From a virus, in the IMG/VR virus record IMGVR_UViG_3300032677_000017, positions 19,020 to 83,019 of that record: a DNA stretch of 64,000 bases; one strand, given 5' to 3'. Below, in pieces: positions 1 through 8,238 of this stretch; position 1 is the first letter of the stretch, and each line of letters opens with the position of its first letter. The notes under the pieces are model-generated. The model searched no databases. It was not told where the DNA came from and worked only from the letters and a program-made list of their open reading frames with translations. A program made the translations under genes and the position numbers.

Positions 1-66
1 CAGAGAGACAAGCTCGTCAACGTCCATGCGGTCTGCGGAAAAGTTCTTGAAAGTGCTGATGTTCAC
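1..66 (-). CDS. 5' part of a protein of unknown function (cut by window edge)
   Basis: A GTG start overlaps the stop codon of the TROVE gene in a GTGA arrangement, and the frame is open to the left edge, giving the first 22 codons (MNISTFKNFSADRMDVDELV...). The 4-base overlap suggests translational coupling to the TROVE gene. Too little is visible to assign a function. Confidence 0.5.
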   Translation of the reverse strand, partial: MNISTFKNFSADRMDVDELVSL

Positions 67-1526
67 GCGTATACCTTATCCTTTCTCGTGTCTTTCAGCA
101 CGTCGTTGAGCGAGAGCAGAGGGGTGGCCATAATTTCATCGGCCAAACCATACACCCGGGTTCTCATTGTTGCCGCGAGGTTGGGAATCGAAAAATAATC
201 CACTCCCCCGCGAATATCGAACGTCTGCATTTCGATACCGGCCCTGTTCATCGATCCCGACAGGTTCATCGAGCCGCCGCTGCACTGATAGAAGTACACC
301 GGAATTTCCTTGCCGACAAACTCCGCGTAGCGCTTGTACACATCCGCGAAATAGGGCGCGGTGTTTTCGTCGCCATCGGAGACAATCGCGATCCCATCGA
401 TTTCGACCTTCTCCGACAACATCCGGTTCAGTCCGCACCCAATGGAGGTTCCACCGACAGCCCTGATGTGCCGAGTTGCCTTCTGAATTTCATCCAGGGG
501 CATCCCGGTGACATCCACGGTTACCGGAGCGGTATCGAAGAACACCAGGTAGACCTTCCCCTGACAGATCTTGCTCAGGGTTGCAGCTACATGCTTCGCC
601 GCCTCAATGGCGCTTCCCATGCTGCCGCTCTTGTCAGCCAAAACCAGCCAGTTCCCCTCGGGTCCGCCAAGCGCAGCAATCTGCTTGTCCTGCAAGCCGC
701 GCAGCTTCTCCTTCAAGCCGCTATCGGAGACCGCTTCGGCCGCCCGGGTGGTCTTCAGGGTGTTCTTTTTGCTTGTCGCCGCCCTCTGGAGAGCCTCATC
801 GAAGGCTCCACGGAGAGACGGGTTGCTCTTCAGGCCGAGCTTCTCCAACATCTTGACGTTGGTGGTAAGCTCGGTCGGCGTCATGCGCTCAATCAGGGCC
901 CTGACAAGATCCGGCTGTTTTGCTTTCTCTCCCAACGCGCCCATGGCGATCAGGAAAGGGATCTTGAAGTGCATGATTGCCCCTGCGGCCTCGGTCGGCG
1001 ACATCTCCGCCAGATGAGCAACGGCCTCAAACACGGAACCGCGAGGACGCTCTCCCTTGAAGAGAATCTTGTCCGCGTAAGCAGACGGCGCTACATGCCC
1101 AAGAGCATACAGCTCCTTCAATGTGCCGCGATGCTGTACGGCCAGGTGGTCCCAGCCCTTCTGAGACTCCTTCTCGCGCAAATATGCCTCTACCAGGCGG
1201 CGCAACTCCCGCATCTTGCCCTTGGGGCGTACCTCCAGGGCAAAACGATACGCTCTCGCCAGTTCACGCGGCCCCAGAAGGGCAATATGCGCGAAGCTGT
1301 TGTCAAGCAGTTCGGGGTCGTTCTCATAGGCCAACCCGACGACCGGAAGAGCCACCTTCGAATCGCGAATCTGCCCTTTGAGGCGATCCCATGCGATCAG
1401 GTGCTGGAAAAACTCGCCTTCCTGCTGGACTGCAACCTTACCGATAGGCAAATAGTCCTTCAGGGAGCCATGCGGTGACCGAGACAACTCGGACACGATT
1501 CTGTTTCTCGTGATTCCAGTTTCCAT
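63..1526 (-). CDS. Ro60-like TROVE/vWA RNA-binding protein
   Basis: The protein has 487 residues. The N-terminal two thirds is helical and resembles the TROVE HEAT-like ring of Ro60/Rsr; the C-terminal third (from about residue 290) is a von Willebrand A domain. The metal site (MIDAS) is intact: DKSGS, the Thr of GGTS and the Asp of SDGDEN. Bacterial Ro60 orthologues bind Y RNAs and act in RNA decay and stress survival; some mycobacteriophages are known to carry one. A ribosome binding site GAGGAGGA precedes the ATG. The gene follows an HNH gene, and further upstream lie a tRNA and a tRNA-like RNA behind one promoter, which fits the usual neighbourhood of Y RNA genes. The family call is firm; the RNA partner and role are inferred. 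Confidence 0.85.
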   Translation of the reverse strand: METGITRNRIVSELSRSPHGSLKDYLPIGKVAVQQEGEFFQHLIAWDRLKGQIRDSKVALPVVGLAYENDPELLDNSFAHIALLGPRELARAYRFALEVRPKGKMRELRRLVEAYLREKESQKGWDHLAVQHRGTLKELYALGHVAPSAYADKILFKGERPRGSVFEAVAHLAEMSPTEAAGAIMHFKIPFLIAMGALGEKAKQPDLVRALIERMTPTELTTNVKMLEKLGLKSNPSLRGAFDEALQRAATSKKNTLKTTRAAEAVSDSGLKEKLRGLQDKQIAALGGPEGNWLVLADKSGSMGSAIEAAKHVAATLSKICQGKVYLVFFDTAPVTVDVTGMPLDEIQKATRHIRAVGGTSIGCGLNRMLSEKVEIDGIAIVSDGDENTAPYFADVYKRYAEFVGKEIPVYFYQCSGGSMNLSGSMNRAGIEMQTFDIRGGVDYFSIPNLAATMRTRVYGLADEIMATPLLSLNDVLKDTRKDKVYA

Positions 1527-1552
1527 GTATTCATCCTCCTCTCGATGAAAAG

Positions 1553-2095
1553 TTACGGAAGTGTGCGGTTCCTCAGATAATCAACGTAGAAGTCATAGTC
1601 GTAACCCTCGGAAGCGCAAAATTCTTTCGGATCTCGTCCCCCCTTCAATTTATTCTCCCTGCGGCAACAACTCAGGTAGTTGGCGGTGCTGTTTTCTCCA
1701 CCCATCTCCAGCGGAATAAAATGATCCACCGTCATCTGCACATCGCCCATCTTCCGGCCGCAATACCCACACTTGAAGCCGTCGGCAACCCACACCTTCT
1801 GCTGCACCGCGCCGCTGATTTCGTAGCGCAATTTGCGGTGAAAGGCCTTGGCTGGCATCACCAGAACTTCAGGGTTGTCGCTGCGCTGAAGGAAGTCAGT
1901 CCACTCTTCCATATCCAAATGGCACACGGCTGCACCCCTATTGAGATCCATACTGGTGCCGGGGAGCATGAGGACAGCCTGAGCGCCTTCGCCGCCAACC
2001 ACAACACCCTCGATCTTCAAGAGATTGCCGATGTCGCCCTTCAAGGCGGAACGGTGCGCCAAGTCTAACTGGTAGAATCTGTCAAAACTGGACAT
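1553..2095 (-). CDS. HNH endonuclease
   Basis: The protein has 180 residues from the ATG that lies 5 nt after a strong AAGGAGGGG site; an ATG seven codons further upstream lacks such a site. The C-terminal half carries an HNH fold: a CGYC pair, then the TVDHF.PLEMGGEN core and a downstream Asn/His-type helix (NYLSCCRRENKLKG). The N-terminal half is not recognised. It is probably a nicking or homing nuclease, or a DNA-packaging helper. It is co-directional with the TROVE gene and 26 nt upstream of it. Confidence 0.75.
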   Translation of the reverse strand: MSSFDRFYQLDLAHRSALKGDIGNLLKIEGVVVGGEGAQAVLMLPGTSMDLNRGAAVCHLDMEEWTDFLQRSDNPEVLVMPAKAFHRKLRYEISGAVQQKVWVADGFKCGYCGRKMGDVQMTVDHFIPLEMGGENSTANYLSCCRRENKLKGGRDPKEFCASEGYDYDFYVDYLRNRTLP

Positions 2096-2119
2096 TTCCC
2101 CTCCTTTGAAGGACAAAAC

Positions 2120-2159
2120 AAGCCCCCACTCGCCGAAGTGGGGAAGGGTGGCGGGGCTT
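2120..2159 (-). terminator. GC-rich hairpin, possible terminator or leader structure
   Basis: CCCCACT (2124-2130) pairs with AGTGGGG (2137-2143), and AAGCCCC (2120-2126) can alternatively pair with GGGGCTT (2153-2159). Read on the minus strand the inner hairpin is followed by GCTTGTTTTGT. It sits between the small-RNA region and the HNH start, so it could partly uncouple the tRNAs from the HNH and TROVE genes. Confidence 0.4.
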
Positions 2160-2330
2160 CCCGTTATGAGCGGGAAACGCTCTTTCGAGCGGTCAAACCA
2201 TGTAGCTCCTGACAGTGGTAGACGAATCTACAAGTCGTCTGAAGTTCCTGTTTAGAAGCCCCGATAAAATTTCTGGCGTTAAGTTGTTTCTGGTTGTTTT
2301 CGCGCTTGACCTTCAAGCTAACCCCCCTCA
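2160..2330. other. non-coding stretch, no gene seen
   Basis: This 171-nt stretch has no convincing ORF. It holds small palindromes such as CCCGTTATGAGCGGG and an arm AGACGA...TCGTCT on the plus strand, which does not complete into a tRNA. Confidence 0.4.
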
Positions 2331-2405
2331 TGGTGGAGGGCGAAGGAATCGAACCTTCAACTCGGTCTCCCAAGGACATGTAACCAAATACAGTGAACGC
2401 CAAAC
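2331..2405 (-). ncRNA. degenerate tRNA-Pro-like RNA (Y RNA module candidate)
   Basis: On the minus strand there is a perfect T-arm (GAAGG-TTCGATT-CCTTC), a 3' GCCCTCCACCA end, a Pro-type loop CTTGGGA (anticodon TGG) and a D-loop-like TTTGGTTA. The acceptor stem pairs at only about four of seven positions and the D and anticodon stems are poor. It is therefore either a decayed tRNA or a tRNA mimic. Bacterial YrlA Y RNAs contain such a tRNA-like module, and this one lies in the same transcription unit as a TROVE gene. The Y RNA reading is inference. Confidence 0.4.
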
Positions 2406-2423
2406 CTACAGCGGAAGTCGAAC

Positions 2424-2460
2424 CGGCTTTATTAGATTCATCAATGAGTCATGTAAGCCG
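2424..2460 (-). ncRNA. imperfect hairpin RNA next to the tRNA-like element
   Basis: CGGCTT pairs with AAGCCG at the ends, and GACTCAT faces ATGAATC inside (one mismatch), separated by internal loops. A TTCGAC stretch follows. It lies between a good tRNA (2516-2591) and the tRNA-like element (2331-2405). It resembles no tRNA I can fold and may belong to the same structured transcript. Confidence 0.3.
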
Positions 2461-2515
2461 ATTCAGTACCGCCAAAACAAAAAATACTCCGTCAAATCTG
2501 TCAGCTATTACCGCT

Positions 2516-2591
2516 TGGTAAATGAAATGGGATTTGAACCCACTACCCTTCGCTTATTATGCAAATGCTCTACCGAGTGAGCTATTCATTC
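2516..2591 (-). tRNA. tRNA-Ile(AAT), nominal
   Basis: This is a full cloverleaf: acceptor GAATGAA with TTCATTT, D stem GCTC/GAGC, anticodon stem TTTGC/GCGAA, T-arm GTGGG-TTCAAAT-CCCAT and an encoded CCA. The loop ATAATAA gives anticodon AAT. An unmodified A34 Ile tRNA is unusual in bacteria, so the identity should be checked. Confidence 0.8.
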
Positions 2592-2646
2592 GTGTAAGCT
2601 GCCAAGCAGACGGAATCTCTCAAAACCAAAACTCAAAACCTTCCTC

Positions 2647-2690
2647 ATCTTGCCACTATCCCCAAACCAAGTCAAGAAAACTTTGGTAAC
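2647..2690 (-). promoter_or_regulatory. promoter with upstream GTTACC box (tRNA/HNH/TROVE unit)
   Basis: On the minus strand: GTTACCAAAG at 2690-2681, 9 bp from GTTACC to TTGACT (-35, 2675-2670), a 17-bp spacer and CAAGAT (-10, 2652-2647). The same box-9-TTGA-17 layout recurs at several other phage promoters in this window. It would drive the tRNA-Ile, the tRNA-like RNA, the HNH gene and the TROVE gene. Confidence 0.65.
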
Positions 2691-2795
2691 CTGCGGGGCA
2701 ACCAGTTCCTGGAAGAACCTTGAGGCCACCCCGCAAAACACACCGTCAGGAGATGATTTCAATGTACCACAATTCTGCGGCTACAATGGAAAAAT

Positions 2796-3503
2796 ATGAA
2801 GGATTTTTCTTTCGTCGGCGCGAAGGAGGCCCTGTGGAGTGGAGATGGCATCCCCATTGTCATCATGGCTGAGGAACTGGGCACCACCGAGGAAACGGTC
2901 GAGAAGCTCATCCAGTATGGCTACCTGCACATTGTCCGAGACCACAAACTGCGGCAGTTGAGGCTTGTGGGGCGTCCCAAGATGGCCGGAATGACCTGGC
3001 TCAGGCAGGCCATGGGCCCCTTGCCGATGGTCCCCATCGTTCCCCTCAAGTACGCGGCAGAGATGCTCGACATGAAGGAGAGGCCCCTCAGAAAGATGAT
3101 CTTGGAGCACAACATCGTGCTTTATATCGACCCTCTTCTGGGAGAAATGATGACCATAGCCTCATTTCACAGGCTTTTCAATGTCATCTATCCGTGGCAT
3201 GAGAGGACAAGATTCGACCGTCAAATGTTCCTGAACATCCTCTGCGGAATCGATAGCGGCAGCGCGGAGAAGTTTGTCCGGCCGCTACCCTATGACCAGA
3301 AACTTGAGCAGGAACTGCGCCGGATCTCGCTCCTTCCCCAGCCGGAGAGAACGCTTCGCGCGATGGAGGTCTACGAGGCGTTCAGGGACGCGAAAAAGAT
3401 CAGCGATGTCGTCAAGGTTGCCAAGAAGACACCGCTCCAGTCAAGGGTGGAAAGAATGATGAAGGGTCTCAAGCAGAAAATCGAGAAGGACAATCAGGAT
3501 TGA
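2796..3503 (+). CDS. conserved-looking protein of unknown function
   Basis: The protein has 235 residues and is the only plus-strand gene in this part of the genome. The N-terminal part (EELGTTEETVEKLIQYGYLHIV) and a second segment (KYAAEMLDMKERPLRKMILEHNI) look like helix-turn-helix or excisionase-type units, which would suit a DNA-binding regulator. The C-terminus is basic and helical. A TACAAT box lies 8 nt before the ATG and no good ribosome site is seen. It overlaps the end of the convergent small acidic gene by 10 bp. The function is not known. Confidence 0.6.
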   Translation: MKDFSFVGAKEALWSGDGIPIVIMAEELGTTEETVEKLIQYGYLHIVRDHKLRQLRLVGRPKMAGMTWLRQAMGPLPMVPIVPLKYAAEMLDMKERPLRKMILEHNIVLYIDPLLGEMMTIASFHRLFNVIYPWHERTRFDRQMFLNILCGIDSGSAEKFVRPLPYDQKLEQELRRISLLPQPERTLRAMEVYEAFRDAKKISDVVKVAKKTPLQSRVERMMKGLKQKIEKDNQD

Positions 3504-3724
3504 TCCTCATCCTCGGGGTCTTCCTTTTTCTTCCCCTTGTGGGGCTCAGGCTCGTCGTCCTCATCCTCTTCATCGAGAATATCGGCCAGTTCCAAGGCTG
3601 GGCGGCGCACATCGAACGGATCAACTCTTCCCTTGACGTAGACGCGGCATTTCTTCGCCCCGGTCTCCTGGATGGCAATGATGCAGCACTCGCTGATAAA
3701 CAGACCCTCTTCAACCTCGATCAT
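3494..3724 (-). CDS. small acidic protein, end of the virion operon
   Basis: The protein has 76 residues. The N-terminal half looks like a small beta fold (VEEGLFISECCIIAIQETGAKKCRVYVKG), and the tail is a strongly acidic run with lysines (DEEDEDDEPEPHKGKKKEDPEDED). Its ATG overlaps the stop of the 1,505-residue gene (ATGA), so it is probably coupled to it. The role is unknown; an acidic partner for an internal virion protein is possible. Confidence 0.6.
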   Translation of the reverse strand: MIEVEEGLFISECCIIAIQETGAKKCRVYVKGRVDPFDVRRPALELADILDEEDEDDEPEPHKGKKKEDPEDEDQS

Positions 3725-6700
3725 TGGAAGCTCCTTAGTTTTTCTCTCAACTCGTCCAGTTTAGCCTTGTCGGCATCGGTCAGAAGGGTTGAGTCAAGAA
3801 GTTCAAATGACTCATTTGAGTTAACGAATCCCTTAACCGAACCCCCTACTTTGAGGGCGGCGGTGCCGTCTCCCGGCCCTGAAGAACCTTTTTTATTCCA
3901 CTGGGCCCCTGCCGAACGAACGCGTCCCACAACTCCCGGATCTGTTTTTCTGAGGGAAGCCCAGTCTGGTTTTGGTTTTCTTGCTTCATCGATGAAACCC
4001 TCCTTCAACCGCCTTACTGCGTTGGTGGTGTGAGTCAGTTTCTGGAAACCCTGCACCCCGTACTCACGATACACCTGCTGGAAGAACTTGAGAAGATAGG
4101 CTGTCGCCTCGTCAACCGTCAGACCGAATTCGCTCGGCTTGTCTGACATCAGCTTCGCGGTTGCCTCAAAAACACGCTGCTCAACGCCGTTTTCAGACAT
4201 GTCGCTCTTGTCCGGGTATCCGTTAGTCTCCAAATACAGCTCCAAGGGCTTGGGAATGGATTTGTCCATTTCCTTCATGCCGTAAACCGACAACAGCCCC
4301 AGGTTCATCCTGATTTTCACAAGGCTTTCCTGCCACTTGTGATTCAGCTCTTCACGAAGAACGGCCAGTACGCTGTGAATCTTCTCTCCGCGAGGAAGAA
4401 AGGAAACAATAGCCCCTCCATCATAATTCTGCCCAATCCTCAAGAGCTTATTCAGCTCCTCTGGAGGGTTCATGATCTTCGCTTGGTTGAAGTAGTGCTT
4501 GTATGCGTCGGGACTAATCGAGCATCCGCGCGATTCGTAGTCCAGGTTCTCCTTGCCGTCAAATGTGGTATTCAGCGCCCTCAATCCCTTGCGGCTCAGG
4601 AACACAATCTTCGTTCCGTCGGAGGATTTACGCACCTCACCCAACCCACGACCATCAAGGTCGAGGTATTTTTTAACTGCCATATCGCGCTTCAACACAA
4701 GCGGAAGATTCGCCCGCATCCAGTCCTGATGACGCTTCAGCCACTTGTCGGTTCCGAATTGCGCGTCCGGGGTCTCTGGAGGAGCCATCTTCTTCAATTG
4801 CTCGGATATCTCCTCCAACTCCTTCTTGGCGGCAGCAACTTCCTTTGGACCGGCGGTATTCGGGTCCACATAGATCTTGTTGAAGAACGGCTGGTCGAGG
4901 TCGGCGGAGCGGTAGATGAGGTTTTGGTGGAATCCGGGAACAGGGACTTCTCCGCCAGGATGTACGCCTCCGTCACCACCCTGTTGTCCTCTGGCGTGAG
5001 CCATTTCGGAACGCAGTTCTTCGCCCCCAAAAATATCGGGTGAAGATTCGCTTCTCCCACGGCTTTCCCGATAGATTTGAAGCGGTCCACTAAGGTCTTC
5101 GCGTATTCTTGTGCTGTCATTGGGGTCTGCATAAATCTTCCTCAGCTCGTTGAGAGCCTTGACCTCCATCTCACCCAGGGACCGGGCTATTCTCACCTCT
5201 CCAGTGGTAAACGACTGGTTGTGCCCTTTATAGGTGTCGTGAAGAATCTCATGTTTGATGGTGTGCCACACCGAGCTTGCGGCCTGGTATGGATTTTCTC
5301 CGATTTGATTAAATGGATCAATGAAAATTGTCGCCTTTGACGTGTCGGCCGGATTGGGAATATACACGCCGTGAACCTTGTCGGAAAACACAATCCCGAT
5401 ACGATCTATTCCGGACCCGGTTCCATGAATCTCCGACCCCTTCAGCATGTCAATGGCCCCGCGGGCCAAACTCTGAATCTTGGACGCGATTTTAATCACC
5501 TGGGCATTGGCGGAAATCTCTTTCATCTCCTCCAGAGTGAACCTTTGCCCCGAGTCGAACAGCGGAATATCCTTCCGCCCCTTGAAGGTGGGAAGGCTGT
5601 TGTAGATACCGGCAACGGTGTTCCGATGGCCCTGCACGACAGGATCAATCACCCTCTCCTGAATCAGCTTTTTGATATCGCTCGAAGCCTCATCGCGAAG
5701 CGACTCCCTGTTCAGCAAGAACGGATAATCCGGATTGCCCTCGGGGACGGTGGCGTGAACGTCTATAGCCACGCGCGAAGGAAGGCCCCTCACCCCCTCC
5801 GGGACGTCCATGTACATCATGAACTGGTAAATTCCGTTGTTGTGGACCTCGACGTTTAGCTTGTTCCACCTGTCAAAAGCCTTGTCACCCTTGACCTTGC
5901 TGATATACAGGTCCATATCAGCGCCCTGATAGTGCTCTGTGCTGTCCGGGGCGCTTGGAAGCTGCTTGGCCTCCTCTGGGCCTACCTCGTGCCCATTACT
6001 AATCACCTTGATGGTTGCCGGAGGGCGAAGAGACAGCCTTGAAGAACCCAGGTATTCGTAAGCCCCGTACATGTACGCATTGTCGGGGAGCTTGCAAAGC
6101 ACAGAGGTTCCGGTCGGCTCAGGGGTGGACAGTTTTTCGGTGTGAATATCAACACCGCCACCCAACAGGTCTTCCGGGGTAGCCTCGAAGGTATGGCGAT
6201 AAAGAGATCCACCCTCATTGACAACCGTTGTCACCTTGATGCTCTTGCTCATCATGAGCGGAGCCGCCTTGGCCAGACCAAAACCTCCGGAGGCGGTAAC
6301 ATCATCACGTTTACCGCTGGAGCCGAGATCGGTAAACACCGTCTCCAGCTCATTCTTGGTCATCCCCTTGCCGGTGTCCTTGACCTGAATGGTGTGTTCA
6401 TAGTCATCGACAGACACCGTGACGTTCTTATCTCCTGACTCTCCGCGCACCGCGTCCATGGCGTTCTGAACCAGCTCTTTCGTGATAACCATCGAGCTGT
6501 TTGAGCCATAAAGACTGGACCCGAGAAGTTTGCCGAGAGCAGCGGGATCAGCGCCCAGCTTCAGCTTACCCTCGGAAGAACGAGCCTCCTGAACGCCAGA
6601 ACCATCCTGTGGATCCGACACCTTGAACATGGGGGCGTCGGCGGTTCCGCCGATCTTGTCCACCCTGCCAAACCTCTTCTCCAGCTCGGACTTCAAGAGG

Positions 6701-8238
6701 CTGCCATTCAGACCGGCAAACTTACGCGGCGTCTTGGGCAGGTTCACAAAGGCATCCCCACCCGGTTTCACGGCATCGCGGATCTGATCGAGGGTTTTGC
6801 CAAGCATTTCCGGAGAAGACTGAACATTCAAGACGTTTGAGGCGTACACATGGTCGTACTTCCGGCTCAGGGCGTCAAAATCATGAAAACCAGGCCTTGC
6901 ATTGGAGCCAAAATCGTGCGCCGTGACATTAAGGCCCCTCCCTCTTAGATCGCGGGCGTGACCGGCATCCACTCCGGCACCAAAATCAAGAATCGACTCC
7001 CCGGGACGAGCGATAGAGGCCACATGCCTCGGCACAACAGCGTTTTTCCCAACCGCGCCAGAGGAGCGAGAGGTTTTGTTCGCAACAGACACATCCTCGG
7101 GGCTGAATTGGGGCTGAGGGGCCATCTTGGTATCAACCTTCCCCTCTATAGGTGCCACCGGAGCCTCAGATTTGACCTCTGTGGCCTCCGTGGAGGCTTT
7201 GGCTGGCGACATATCCTTCTTGAGGTGAGAGCCGCTTAAAAAGGCAAAAAGAGCATCCACGCTGGAGGTTGTAACCTCCTCGGAGAAGCTGATCGCATCA
7301 CCCTTCTTTGCGGCTTTGACTGCCTTCTGGAACCCCTCGGCGGCCGACTTCGCCATGCTGTAGGTAAAACCAAGGTCCACCATCATCCTGACCAGGCGGA
7401 ATGGGGCCATTACCGTCATCAGGCCAATAAGGGCGAGATTCTCTGGATTGCTCAGGCCATCAGCAACCTGACGCCCGCCCGCCTCAACCCCGCGAACCAT
7501 GTTGACCACCGACCAGCCGCGATCTTTGATCTCGTCAATCTTCTTCTGGTCGTTCGCGTTGTAGACGTTGATCAGGTCACGCAGCGGGCTGCTGGTCATC
7601 GCCTTATATTTCTCGGCCTCGGCCTCCGGTACACCCTTGCTGATCAGGTACTTCTTGTTTTCTTCTGGCGTGAGTTCCGGACCGGCGTACTTTTCCAACC
7701 CCTTCACCAGCTTCGGCAGAAGCGGCTCCGACATGGCGGGAAAAGTCGCGTTCTCTATAGTCTTGACGTCCGGTGCCGGGGCCCCGCGCAGCTTCATCTG
7801 CCGCTGGTGCTCCGACTCCTCGGTGGTGATTCCGGTTGGAGTCGGAGACTTCCAGTGAATCTGACCCTTGTGCTTGGCGATAGCCGCAGCAATATGCTCA
7901 TCCGGCATCTCGTCCGGAAACTTCCAGGGAGACAGAATGTTGGACATGTGGAGCTGGCGCTGGTGCTCCGACTCCTCGGTGGTGATTCCGGTTGGAGTCG
8001 GAGACTTCCAGTGAATCTGAGCGGCGCGGCTCTTGGCAATCTTCGGAGACAGAATGTTGGGCATGTGGAGCTGGCGCTGGTGCTCCGACTCCTCGGTGGT
8101 GATTCCGGTTGGAGTCGGAGACTTCCAGTGAATCTGACCCTTGTGCTTGGCGATAGCCGCAGCAATATGCTCATCCGGCATCTCGTCCGGAAACTTGACC
8201 ACGCCCAACCCGTCCACCTTGACCAGCTTGTCGCTCAT
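3721..8238 (-). CDS. giant polyvalent virion protein: methyltransferase, GHKL ATPase and metallopeptidase domains
   Basis: The protein has 1,505 residues. Residues 1-150 carry three Q-I-H-W-K-S-P-T-P-T-G repeats. About 410-510 is a SAM methyltransferase-like domain (ILDFGAGVDAGHA...AHDFG, then VKPGGDAFVNLP). About 580-760 is a GHKL (Hsp90/histidine-kinase-type) ATPase with an N box (ELVQNAMDA), DTGKGM, a GSSGKRDDVTASGGFGLAKA lid and PTGTSV. Near residue 1,000 lies HEILHD, an HExxH zinc peptidase motif, and a second candidate EELNH occurs near 1,300. Such multi-enzyme proteins are the polyvalent proteins described for phages and conjugative elements, which enter the host with the DNA. The ATG overlaps the upstream stop. 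Domain calls come from motifs; ejection into the cell is inferred. Confidence 0.7.
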   Translation of the reverse strand: MSDKLVKVDGLGVVKFPDEMPDEHIAAAIAKHKGQIHWKSPTPTGITTEESEHQRQLHMPNILSPKIAKSRAAQIHWKSPTPTGITTEESEHQRQLHMSNILSPWKFPDEMPDEHIAAAIAKHKGQIHWKSPTPTGITTEESEHQRQMKLRGAPAPDVKTIENATFPAMSEPLLPKLVKGLEKYAGPELTPEENKKYLISKGVPEAEAEKYKAMTSSPLRDLINVYNANDQKKIDEIKDRGWSVVNMVRGVEAGGRQVADGLSNPENLALIGLMTVMAPFRLVRMMVDLGFTYSMAKSAAEGFQKAVKAAKKGDAISFSEEVTTSSVDALFAFLSGSHLKKDMSPAKASTEATEVKSEAPVAPIEGKVDTKMAPQPQFSPEDVSVANKTSRSSGAVGKNAVVPRHVASIARPGESILDFGAGVDAGHARDLRGRGLNVTAHDFGSNARPGFHDFDALSRKYDHVYASNVLNVQSSPEMLGKTLDQIRDAVKPGGDAFVNLPKTPRKFAGLNGSLLKSELEKRFGRVDKIGGTADAPMFKVSDPQDGSGVQEARSSEGKLKLGADPAALGKLLGSSLYGSNSSMVITKELVQNAMDAVRGESGDKNVTVSVDDYEHTIQVKDTGKGMTKNELETVFTDLGSSGKRDDVTASGGFGLAKAAPLMMSKSIKVTTVVNEGGSLYRHTFEATPEDLLGGGVDIHTEKLSTPEPTGTSVLCKLPDNAYMYGAYEYLGSSRLSLRPPATIKVISNGHEVGPEEAKQLPSAPDSTEHYQGADMDLYISKVKGDKAFDRWNKLNVEVHNNGIYQFMMYMDVPEGVRGLPSRVAIDVHATVPEGNPDYPFLLNRESLRDEASSDIKKLIQERVIDPVVQGHRNTVAGIYNSLPTFKGRKDIPLFDSGQRFTLEEMKEISANAQVIKIASKIQSLARGAIDMLKGSEIHGTGSGIDRIGIVFSDKVHGVYIPNPADTSKATIFIDPFNQIGENPYQAASSVWHTIKHEILHDTYKGHNQSFTTGEVRIARSLGEMEVKALNELRKIYADPNDSTRIREDLSGPLQIYRESRGRSESSPDIFGGEELRSEMAHARGQQGGDGGVHPGGEVPVPGFHQNLIYRSADLDQPFFNKIYVDPNTAGPKEVAAAKKELEEISEQLKKMAPPETPDAQFGTDKWLKRHQDWMRANLPLVLKRDMAVKKYLDLDGRGLGEVRKSSDGTKIVFLSRKGLRALNTTFDGKENLDYESRGCSISPDAYKHYFNQAKIMNPPEELNKLLRIGQNYDGGAIVSFLPRGEKIHSVLAVLREELNHKWQESLVKIRMNLGLLSVYGMKEMDKSIPKPLELYLETNGYPDKSDMSENGVEQRVFEATAKLMSDKPSEFGLTVDEATAYLLKFFQQVYREYGVQGFQKLTHTTNAVRRLKEGFIDEARKPKPDWASLRKTDPGVVGRVRSAGAQWNKKGSSGPGDGTAALKVGGSVKGFVNSNESFELLDSTLLTDADKAKLDELREKLRSFQ
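7798..8194 (-). repeat. in-frame direct repeats encoding the HWxSP motif
   Basis: Two near-identical copies of about 125 bp (about 7798-7923 and 8071-8194) flank a shorter copy (about 7953-8020). All are in frame and encode GQIHWKSPTPTGITTEESEHQRQ-type units. High DNA identity implies recent duplication or conversion. Confidence 0.8.

Noticed and set aside
2196-2260. Possible amber-suppressor tRNA (CTA-like loop in AGACGA/TCGTCT)
   Set aside because: The loop has nine nt, and no acceptor stem or T-arm completes it.
7798-8194. Direct repeats of about 125 bp as a mobile element or CRISPR
   Set aside because: They are in-frame coding duplications inside the 1,505-residue gene and have no terminal inverted repeats or transposase.
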